From NCBI GenBank assembly GCA_963824645.1, contig CAWGQC010000012.1, forward strand, positions 288,958 through 352,957: a DNA stretch of 64,000 nt. The letters run 5' to 3'. Below the pieces are notes generated by a model. That model was given only the letters and a program-made list of their open reading frames with translations. It made no database searches and had not been told where the DNA came from. Shown here one piece after another: positions 34,860 to 41,457 of this stretch (position 1 is its first letter; every line of letters starts with the position of its first letter). The translations under genes were made by a program, and so were the position numbers. This DNA is from Bog-756 sp963824645 (GTDB taxonomy: Bacteria; Actinomycetota; Acidimicrobiia; Acidimicrobiales; RAAP-2).

Positions 34860-36884
34860 TCAGTGGGGGCCGACAGCAGGGGTGGGCGACGGGTCGGGGG
34901 CGAACAGCGAACGGTAGAAGTCCAGCTCGGCGTCAAGGCACGCTTCGATGGTCTCCCCCCGTCGGAATCCGTGGGACTCACCGGCGAACACCGTCAACTG
35001 GCAGGGCACACCGTGCCGGTCGAGCTGGTGGGCAAAGCGTCGCGCCTGATCGACCGGGACGATGGGATCATCTTCGCCCTGCAGCAGCAGCACCGCCCCC
35101 TCCACCTGTTCGGGGTGATGGATGGGCGAACGGGACCGGTAGCGGGTCGCGGTGGCCGGCCAGGGCCCGACCAGTCCGTCGAGGTACCGCGACTCGAAGT
35201 CATGGGTGTCGGCGACCAGGGCCTCGAGGTCGGTCACCCCGTACCAGGACGCAGCCCCCCGGAAGCGGCGGGATCGGACCAGAGCGGCCAGGGCGGTCAT
35301 GCCCCCGGCACTGGTTCCCCGGATGGCCATCCGCCGGCCGTCCACCACCCCCCGCACGGCCAGGGCCTCGGCCGCCTGCACGCAATCGTCCACATCGGCC
35401 TGGCCCCACAGCCCGTCGAGAGCCTGCCGGTAGGCCCTCCCGTACCCGCTGCTGCCCCGGTAGTCGACCAGAGCCACGGCCAGTCCCCGGCTGGTGAAGA
35501 ACTGGACCAGAGGGTCGAAACCGGCCTCGGCCGCCCCGGTGGGGCCGCCGTGGCAGAACACCACCAGCGGCGGGGGGTCGGCCGGCCGACCGGTCACCGC
35601 CGGATTGGTAGGCCCGAACAACAGGCCGGGGACGGGTCCGCTGGGCGTCGGAACGACGAAGGGCTCAGCCACCGACACCTCGGTGGACGGGGCCGGTTCC
35701 GGCCCGGACGAGAGCCGTCGGGCCGGGGTGCTCGACACGTCGAAGACCCCGTAGGCCTCGGTGGGGGTGGAACCCAGCACACAGATCTGTTGTCCACTGG
35801 GGCCGCCCCCGGCCCTGTCGTCACCGACCACGGCCACCCCGGCGATGGAAACGCACGGTTGGACGATGGTCTCCATCGACCAGGCCGACCCGCCGCCGTC
35901 CGGGGAGCGGAGCCGGACCAGGTGATCGCCGTCACCGTCCCGCAGGCGGCACACCAACGATCCGTCGGCCAGCTCGGCCATGGTCGACTGTCCGCACACC
36001 CAGTCGGGGGCGTGGAATTCGAAAGCACCCTCGGCCAGGCATTCGGATCCACCCTCGCCCACCCGGTCGGCGGCCATCCGGTAAGGCAGCCACCAGCCGC
36101 TCCGGTCGTCCACAAAGACGAGGGCCCCGTCGCGGCACCATCGGGGTTGGCCCACGGCCACACCCGGGCCCCCGGCCACCCGGCGGGCACTCCCCACGGC
36201 CACCGTGCCGGCAGACTCGTCGAGGTCCCCCACCCACAGCTCGGAGCTGTCCCAGGGCATGGCCGGGTGGTCCCAGCTGAGCCAGGCCAGCCGACGGCCA
36301 TCGGGCGAAGGGCGGGGGGCGGACACGAAATCGGGGCCGGAGACCAGCGGTACCGAGGTCTGGCTGCCGTCGACCGCCACCGCCACCAGACGGTGGGAGG
36401 TGGACGGTCCGACCACCGTCTCCTCCATCGAGATCAGCCACCGGCCGGACCGGGTCAGGCGACCGTCGGCGTGGCGCACCGAACCGACCGGAGGCTCGGG
36501 GGCCAGAGGTCGGGGTGCGGCCGGGGGGCCGACCGGGACCCGGTACCACCGCTGGTCGACCTGGTCCACGTAGAACAGAACGCCGTCGGCCACGGTGGCC
36601 GCCGCCCCGCCGTACTCGTGCACCCGGCTACGAACGCTGGCGCCGTCCGGCGAAACGACCTGGGGTGAGGGCGATCCCGACCCGAGGCCGACCACCACCT
36701 GGCGACCGCCCTCGGCCGGACGGCTCTCCGTCCAGTACAACCGGCCACCGTCACTGTGGAGCCCGCTGCGACTCACTTTCCCGGCCGCCACCACCGAGGC
36801 CGACCACCGGGACGGCCACCAGCCGTAAGCGGCCGCAGGCTCCTCGGACCGCCCCGCGTCCTCCGACCGGGGCGCCGTTCTCAT
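34860..36884 (-). CDS. S9-family peptidase (prolyl oligopeptidase / acylaminoacyl-peptidase type)
   Basis: A 674-residue serine hydrolase with an N-terminal beta-propeller-like region (about 1-400, repeated blades such as SPDGRRLAWLSWD) and a C-terminal alpha/beta hydrolase domain. The triad is visible: Ser525 in GTSAGG, Asp606 in EDDPIVP and His638 in ESHGF. It probably degrades oligopeptides in the cytoplasm, as no signal peptide is seen. Only 21 bp separate its start from the divergent AcuI-type gene, and both appear to use one palindromic -10 element. Confidence 0.9.
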   Translation of the reverse strand: MRTAPRSEDAGRSEEPAAAYGWWPSRWSASVVAAGKVSRSGLHSDGGRLYWTESRPAEGGRQVVVGLGSGSPSPQVVSPDGASVRSRVHEYGGAAATVADGVLFYVDQVDQRWYRVPVGPPAAPRPLAPEPPVGSVRHADGRLTRSGRWLISMEETVVGPSTSHRLVAVAVDGSQTSVPLVSGPDFVSAPRPSPDGRRLAWLSWDHPAMPWDSSELWVGDLDESAGTVAVGSARRVAGGPGVAVGQPRWCRDGALVFVDDRSGWWLPYRMAADRVGEGGSECLAEGAFEFHAPDWVCGQSTMAELADGSLVCRLRDGDGDHLVRLRSPDGGGSAWSMETIVQPCVSIAGVAVVGDDRAGGGPSGQQICVLGSTPTEAYGVFDVSSTPARRLSSGPEPAPSTEVSVAEPFVVPTPSGPVPGLLFGPTNPAVTGRPADPPPLVVFCHGGPTGAAEAGFDPLVQFFTSRGLAVALVDYRGSSGYGRAYRQALDGLWGQADVDDCVQAAEALAVRGVVDGRRMAIRGTSAGGMTALAALVRSRRFRGAASWYGVTDLEALVADTHDFESRYLDGLVGPWPATATRYRSRSPIHHPEQVEGAVLLLQGEDDPIVPVDQARRFAHQLDRHGVPCQLTVFAGESHGFRRGETIEACLDAELDFYRSLFAPDPSPTPAVGPH

Positions 36885-36891
36885 CGAGTCT

Positions 36892-36900
36892 GTACGGTAC
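36892..36900. promoter_or_regulatory. Bidirectional -10 element on a 9-bp palindrome
   Basis: GTACGGTAC reads TACGGT on the plus strand, 7 nt before the ATG at 36906, and TACCGT on the minus strand, 9 nt before the ATG at 36884. The two hexamers overlap by 5 bp, so the divergent genes would share one promoter core. Confidence 0.5.
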
Positions 36901-36905
36901 CCGCG

Positions 36906-37961
36906 ATGACCCGTGCGCCGGTGCCGAGTGACCCGTCCTCCGGGTCGGAGTCGTTCACCGCCTTTGTGGCCACCCGCAACGGCGATGCGGTGGACACCGG
37001 GGTGACCACACTGACCACCGGCGATCTGCCGGCCGGCGACGTCACCATCTCGGTCGAATGGTCCGCCCTCAACTACAAAGACGGCCTGGTCACCCGGGCC
37101 GACAATCGGGTGGCCCGGATCTCGCCCCTCGTCCCCGGTGTCGACCTGGCCGGAACCGTGCGGGAGTCGACCGATCCGGCCCTCCGGCCCGGCCAACCGG
37201 TGGTCGTCCACGGCTACGACCTCGGTGTCGCCCATCACGGTGGATTCGCCCAGGTGGCCCGGGTCCCGGCCCACTGGGTGGTTCCCCTTCCGCCGTCCCT
37301 GGACACCCGGCAGGCGGCCATCATCGGCACCGCCGGATTCACGGCCGCCCTGTCGCTGCACCGGCTGGAGGGCCATGGCCTGACCGCGGCCGACGGCCCG
37401 GTGCTGGTCACCGGGGCATCCGGTGGTGTGGGCTCGATGGCGGTGGCCCTCCTGGCCGCCCGCGGCTATACGGTCGTGGCCAGTACGGGAAAAACGGAAG
37501 AGGGCGACTACCTGCGCCGACTGGGCGCGTCGGAGGTCATCGGCCGGGATGACCTGAACGACTCCCCCCGGCGCACCCTGGGCTCGGAACGCTGGGCCGG
37601 GGCCGTCGACTGTGTCGGGGGCGACACCCTCACCTCGGTCCTCCGCACCTTGCGCTACGGCGCCGCCGTGGCAGCCAGCGGACTCACCGGAGGAGCCGCA
37701 GTGGCATCCACCATCTACCCGTTCATCGTCCGGGCCGCCTCCCTCCTCGGGATCGACTCGGTGCGCACCCCGATCGCGGAACGGCGGGCCGTGTGGGAAG
37801 AGTTGGCCGCCGCCTATCCACCCGAGATCGTCGAAACCATGGTCCACAGCCAGATCGGTCTGGCCGAGTTGGGTCCGGCCCTCGATCTCATCCTGGCCGG
37901 CGGTGTACGCGGGCGGGTGCTGGTGCGGCCCGGTCAGCCCGCCGAGGGTGCCGTCGTCTGA
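36906..37961 (+). CDS. MDR-family oxidoreductase, acrylyl-CoA reductase (AcuI/YhdH) type
   Basis: A 351-residue zinc-free medium-chain dehydrogenase/reductase. EWSALNYKDGL, the nucleotide-binding VLVTGASGGVGSMAV and VVASTGK followed by LRRLGASEVI are typical of the AcuI/YhdH branch, which reduces acrylyl-CoA to propionyl-CoA with NADPH. The start is the ATG at 36906, leaderless by promoter spacing. Its 3' end overlaps the convergent lipoprotein gene by 28 bp. Substrate assignment is by family only. Confidence 0.83.
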   Translation: MTRAPVPSDPSSGSESFTAFVATRNGDAVDTGVTTLTTGDLPAGDVTISVEWSALNYKDGLVTRADNRVARISPLVPGVDLAGTVRESTDPALRPGQPVVVHGYDLGVAHHGGFAQVARVPAHWVVPLPPSLDTRQAAIIGTAGFTAALSLHRLEGHGLTAADGPVLVTGASGGVGSMAVALLAARGYTVVASTGKTEEGDYLRRLGASEVIGRDDLNDSPRRTLGSERWAGAVDCVGGDTLTSVLRTLRYGAAVAASGLTGGAAVASTIYPFIVRAASLLGIDSVRTPIAERRAVWEELAAAYPPEIVETMVHSQIGLAELGPALDLILAGGVRGRVLVRPGQPAEGAVV

Positions 37962-38563
37962 CTGTCGGCCCCGGTGGAGGCGAACACCGGCGACACCGTC
38001 ATGCTCCCTCCCCCGCAGGGACCCAAGGTGGCGGGGATGGTCAGATGGTCGAAGGCGTTGGGTGGCGTGATCTCCAATTTGGCCGAGCTCGGACAGGACG
38101 TCTGGCCGCCGACGGGAACGTCCGAGTAACCGATGTTGAAGTAGACCGAGGTGCCCGGCGACAGTGAGACCGTGGTCGGGCTCATGGCCGTAAAACTGAA
38201 CGAGCCTTTGCGCACCACCGTGGTGGGCAGGGCCGACCCCGCCGCGTCCAGCAGGAGCAGACCCGGGTAGCCGCTCAGCGTGCAGGGGGTGGCGGTGATG
38301 TTCCGGAGACCCACCGTGGTCTCGATGGTTCCGGCCGCTCCGCTGCTACCGGCGATGGACCCGGACAACGCCGCCGCCGTGCAGGAGGTGGGGCCGGCGG
38401 GCCCCGAGGTCGTCGAGCCCGGAGTGGTCGTCGGGGTGGAGGCGGTGGACGACGAGGCGGTCGTCGGCGGCGCGGTGGTCGAACCGGTGACCGCCGGAGT
38501 TGAGGACCCTGACGAACAGGCCACCAAAAAGACGCTGCCCACCCCGAGCACACCCGTGAGCAA
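37934..38563 (-). CDS. Lipoprotein with DUF4232-like domain
   Basis: About 209 residues. A hydrophobic stretch ending in the lipobox LVAC is followed by a long Ser/Thr/Pro linker and a beta-rich C-terminal domain with Cys pairs of the DUF4232 type, found in exported actinobacterial lipoproteins. The start is doubtful: the only upstream-most start codon is TTG at 38563. The in-frame codons before it encode VSRRRW, which would make a normal positively charged signal n-region, but no ATG or GTG precedes them. Confidence 0.7.
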   Translation of the reverse strand: MLTGVLGVGSVFLVACSSGSSTPAVTGSTTAPPTTASSSTASTPTTTPGSTTSGPAGPTSCTAAALSGSIAGSSGAAGTIETTVGLRNITATPCTLSGYPGLLLLDAAGSALPTTVVRKGSFSFTAMSPTTVSLSPGTSVYFNIGYSDVPVGGQTSCPSSAKLEITPPNAFDHLTIPATLGPCGGGSMTVSPVFASTGADSQTTAPSAG

Positions 38564-38676
38564 CCAGCGACGCCGACTGACCCGCCCCGCCCCGCCCTCG
38601 ACAGGAGGAGTGGGGGCGATCGGGACGGCGCCGGATGCGGAGTCGATGAGGGACCGGGGAGGCGGCCGAAAAGGGG

Positions 38677-39192
38677 TCAGGACGAGAAGTCCTCGGGCCG
38701 GATGGAATCGAGGAAGTTACGGAACTCCCCCACCAACTCCTCCGGGTTGGCGGTGTCCTCTTCGGACTCCTCGTCGTCGTCCTCGTCGACGGCCAACATG
38801 ATGCCTTCACTGTCCATGAGATCGTCGGAGACGAACAGGGGGGCGCCGGTGCGGACGGCGACGGCAACGGCATCCGAGGGCCGCGAGGAAACCGGTACCT
38901 CCCGCTCGGCCTGCTGCAGCACGATCTCGGCGAAATAGGTGGCCGTCTTCAGCTCGGTGATGACCACCCGGACAACGTCGGCACCGAGGGCCTCGAGCAG
39001 ATCGCGGATGAGATCATGGGTCATGGGACGGGGGGTGTCCATCCCCTGGAGGGCGAAGGCTATGGCCGTGGCCTCCGGTGCGCCGATGAAGATGGGCAAG
39101 GTGCGGCCCAACCCCTCCGACTCCTGCAGAAGGAGCACGGGCGTGTTCGATTGCAGGTCCACCCGTACTGCCCGAAGCCGGACTTCGACCAT
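38677..39192 (-). CDS. Bifunctional nuclease family (DUF151) protein
   Basis: A 171-residue protein with an N-terminal BFN domain (about 1-135: LPIFIGAPEATAIAFAL, RPMTHDLI, SSRPSDAVAVAVR) and an acidic C-terminal tail. DUF151 members in plants have DNase/RNase activity; bacterial roles are unclear. It is the last gene of gcvH-garA-merR-DUF151, the same order as Rv1826-Rv1829 in Mycobacterium tuberculosis. A TAAGTT hexamer sits 7 nt before the ATG. Confidence 0.9.
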   Translation of the reverse strand: MVEVRLRAVRVDLQSNTPVLLLQESEGLGRTLPIFIGAPEATAIAFALQGMDTPRPMTHDLIRDLLEALGADVVRVVITELKTATYFAEIVLQQAEREVPVSSRPSDAVAVAVRTGAPLFVSDDLMDSEGIMLAVDEDDDEESEEDTANPEELVGEFRNFLDSIRPEDFSS

Positions 39193-39199
39193 GGCCGCA

Positions 39200-39205
39200 A
39201 ACTTA
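39200..39205 (-). promoter_or_regulatory. -10 element of the DUF151 gene (leaderless type)
   Basis: TAAGTT on the minus strand, 7 nt before the ATG at 39192. Confidence 0.5.
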
Positions 39206-39265
39206 CTCGCCGACGGCCCGATGTGCGATCAGGCCACGGGCACCGCCAACCGCTCCGGGTAGGGC

Positions 39266-40441
39266 TCAGACCCCGAGGAGGTCGGACAGGGCCTGGCGGA
39301 GAAGAGTGGCTCGCAACTGTTGTCCCAGCCCGGCCAGGTCATCCGCCGTCTGTTGAGCGCGCGCCCGGGCGGCGGGGTTCCGCTGCCTCACCAAGGGCAG
39401 CAGGATCTGTTCGACGAACCCGGCCTCGCGGTCGGCGGCGTTCTTGTAGAGCCGGAGGTGACGGGGCTCGATACCGAACTGGGCGAACCGGGCGGCTAGG
39501 ACGGCGACGGCCAGGGCCTCCTCGTCGAAGTAGGGAACACCGGCAACCGCTCTCGGCACCAGCAACCCGAACTCCTGAAGTTCGATGAGTACCGCCACAT
39601 CCAGCCCACAGGCCACGGACAGTTCCTCCACCGAAAGACTGGCCCCGTCATCGTCAGCCGGAGCACCGCCGGGGGCCACGGCCGGCTCCTCGGGACGGGA
39701 CTCGGACACCGTGACCTCGGCGACCACCGGCACCGGCTCGGCTTTGCCCCGGCGGGCCGAGGGCGAGCGACGCGGGGGTGGAGCGGCGGGATTGCCTTCC
39801 GCCGTTTTCGCTACCGGCTCTTCCCATCCGTCGTCGACGGGCCCCGATTCGTCCCGGGCCTCCGGGTCGGTTGCCTCCGGCGCCGCCGGGTGGGCGCCCG
39901 TGGGAAGCCCGGCTCTGCCAGGTGCCTCACCCGTTCCGGCGGCGGACGATTCATCCGGGGCCAGCCGGAGCCCCACCGGTCCCGATCCCGACGAGGCCGC
40001 CACCTGGCGCACCACTTCCGGGCCGGAAAGGAGAACCCCTTCGGCTACACCGTCGCTCGGCGCCGAACCTTCGGTGACATCGGTCCGGATCCGTTGACCC
40101 ACCAAGACCGGCTCCTCGACCGGATGGACAGCCGGGACCGGCACCCCATCGGCGGGCGCCGTACCCGGGGAGGCCTCGGGCGTCGCCCCCGCTTCAGAAC
40201 CGTCGTCCAACCGGTCCTTGATCACCTTGAGGGGAAGGAAATGTTCCCGTTGCTGACGTAGGACCCAGCGCAGGCGTTCGACGTCGTGCTCGTAGAACTT
40301 GCGGTATCCCGACGGGGTCCTTTCGGGATTGACCAGACCTTGGCTCTCCAGGAACCGGATCTTGGAGATGGTCACGTCCGGGAACTCCTGACGGAGCAGA
40401 GTGAGCACGTCACCGATGGACAAATAGGAGCGGGAGGTCAA
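39266..40441 (-). CDS. MerR-family regulator, FtsR/Rv1828-like
   Basis: An N-terminal MerR winged helix-turn-helix (about residues 7-75: SIGDVLTLL, FPDVTISKIRFLESQGL, SGYRKF) matches Rv1828/FtsR, a regulator of cell-division genes in Corynebacterium. A long, low-complexity Pro/Ala/Glu-rich linker follows, then a C-terminal helical domain (about 295-391: FGIEPRHLRLYKNAADREA, LVRQRNPAARARA). I place the start at TTG 40441, which has GGAG 7 nt upstream and matches where homologues begin, giving 391 residues; the open frame reaches 40558. The linker is much longer than in mycobacteria. Confidence 0.85.
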   Translation of the reverse strand: MTSRSYLSIGDVLTLLRQEFPDVTISKIRFLESQGLVNPERTPSGYRKFYEHDVERLRWVLRQQREHFLPLKVIKDRLDDGSEAGATPEASPGTAPADGVPVPAVHPVEEPVLVGQRIRTDVTEGSAPSDGVAEGVLLSGPEVVRQVAASSGSGPVGLRLAPDESSAAGTGEAPGRAGLPTGAHPAAPEATDPEARDESGPVDDGWEEPVAKTAEGNPAAPPPRRSPSARRGKAEPVPVVAEVTVSESRPEEPAVAPGGAPADDDGASLSVEELSVACGLDVAVLIELQEFGLLVPRAVAGVPYFDEEALAVAVLAARFAQFGIEPRHLRLYKNAADREAGFVEQILLPLVRQRNPAARARAQQTADDLAGLGQQLRATLLRQALSDLLGV

Positions 40442-40496
40442 CGGATTGCTCCGTCGTCCGCATACCGGTCGGTCTTCGCCTTCAGTGTCCCGTTCC

Positions 40497-40970
40497 TCAT
40501 TCGCCCGTCGCCAACACGTACAAGAGTTTGAATTTTCCGATCTGCACTTCGTCGCCACTGGACAGGCGCACCTCCTCGATGCGCTCCCGGTTGACGAATG
40601 TACCGTTGAGGGAGCCGACGTCCCGGACGGTGGTGACCTGGTTCTGGGTCACGAACTCGGCGTGCCGGCGGGACACCGTGATGTCGTCGAGGAAGATATC
40701 GCTTTCGGGATGCCTTCCCGCCTGGGTGACCCCCGGCTCGAGCGGAAAGCGGGCACCGACATCGGTGCCCCGTTTGACGATGAGCAGGCCCACCCCTCGC
40801 GGCAGTTCGACCAGGCCGACCGTTGACTCGTCGTCGAGGCCGTCTCCTTGATCGTCGATGGGACTGGTCGATACCGACGTATCGGGGGCCGAGGTCAGTA
40901 AGGACGCGCCGCACGACGAGCAGAAGTTGACGCCGGCCGGATTGCGGTGGCCGCAACTGGGGCAGAACAC
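40497..40970 (-). CDS. garA: FHA-domain regulator, GarA/OdhI-like, with N-terminal zinc ribbon
   Basis: 157 residues. A four-cysteine zinc ribbon (Cys3, Cys6, Cys17, Cys20; FCPSCG and FCSSCG) precedes a linker and an FHA domain (about 70-145) with AGRHPESDIFLDD, VSRRHAEF and VGSLNGT, nearly identical to GarA. In mycobacteria GarA inhibits 2-oxoglutarate dehydrogenase and activates glutamate synthase until phosphorylated on an N-terminal ETT motif. Here that motif is absent and only EST at the linker's end is a candidate. The GTG at 40970 has TACCGT 7 nt upstream. It lies between gcvH and the MerR gene, as in mycobacteria. Confidence 0.88.
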   Translation of the reverse strand: MFCPSCGHRNPAGVNFCSSCGASLLTSAPDTSVSTSPIDDQGDGLDDESTVGLVELPRGVGLLIVKRGTDVGARFPLEPGVTQAGRHPESDIFLDDITVSRRHAEFVTQNQVTTVRDVGSLNGTFVNRERIEEVRLSSGDEVQIGKFKLLYVLATGE

Positions 40971-40977
40971 GCGGTCC

Positions 40978-40983
40978 ACGGTA
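40978..40983 (-). promoter_or_regulatory. -10 element of garA (leaderless type)
   Basis: TACCGT on the minus strand, 7 nt before the GTG at 40970. It favours that start over the GTG three codons upstream. Confidence 0.45.
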
Positions 40984-41032
40984 GCCGCTCCCGCCTCCTC
41001 GCTGGCCAGGCCGGGCCGCCCGGTTGCCGTGA

Positions 41033-41413
41033 TCAACCGTCGGTCAGGCGACGATAGCCACTGGCGTCGAGCAAAGAGTCCAGCGCCGAGGGGTCGCTCG
41101 GTACGATCTCGCAGATCCATCCCTGGCCGTAAGGATCGGTATTCAGCGCTTCGGGGGCGTCGGCCAGGGCCGTATTCACCTCGACCACCTCACCGGCCAG
41201 CGGGGCGTACACCTCGGAAACCGATTTGGTCGATTCGACCTCACCGAGCACCCCTCCGGCGTCGACCTTCGCCCCGGGAGTGGGCAGGTCGACGAAGACC
41301 ACGTCACCCAGCGCGTCCTGTGCGTAGTCGGTGATGCCGATCCTCACCTTGTCGCCATCGGCGAGAACCCACTCGTGATCGGCGGAGTAACGCAACTCCT
41401 CGGGCACGTTCAT
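41033..41413 (-). CDS. gcvH: Glycine cleavage system H protein
   Basis: A 126-residue lipoyl-carrier protein that shuttles the aminomethyl group between the P, T and L proteins of glycine cleavage. The lipoylated lysine is Lys63 in ESTKSVSEVYAP. Length and the start RYSADHEWV are standard. The other gcv genes are not here; as in mycobacteria, gcvH sits with garA and the MerR gene. TAGGGT lies 8 nt before the ATG. Confidence 0.95.
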   Translation of the reverse strand: MNVPEELRYSADHEWVLADGDKVRIGITDYAQDALGDVVFVDLPTPGAKVDAGGVLGEVESTKSVSEVYAPLAGEVVEVNTALADAPEALNTDPYGQGWICEIVPSDPSALDSLLDASGYRRLTDG

Positions 41414-41421
41414 AGCAGCGG

Positions 41422-41427
41422 ACCCTA
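41422..41427 (-). promoter_or_regulatory. -10 element of gcvH (leaderless type)
   Basis: TAGGGT on the minus strand, 8 nt before the ATG at 41413. Confidence 0.55.
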
Positions 41428-41457
41428 CCCGACCGCCGCAGGGGGTGCCTCCCCGGA

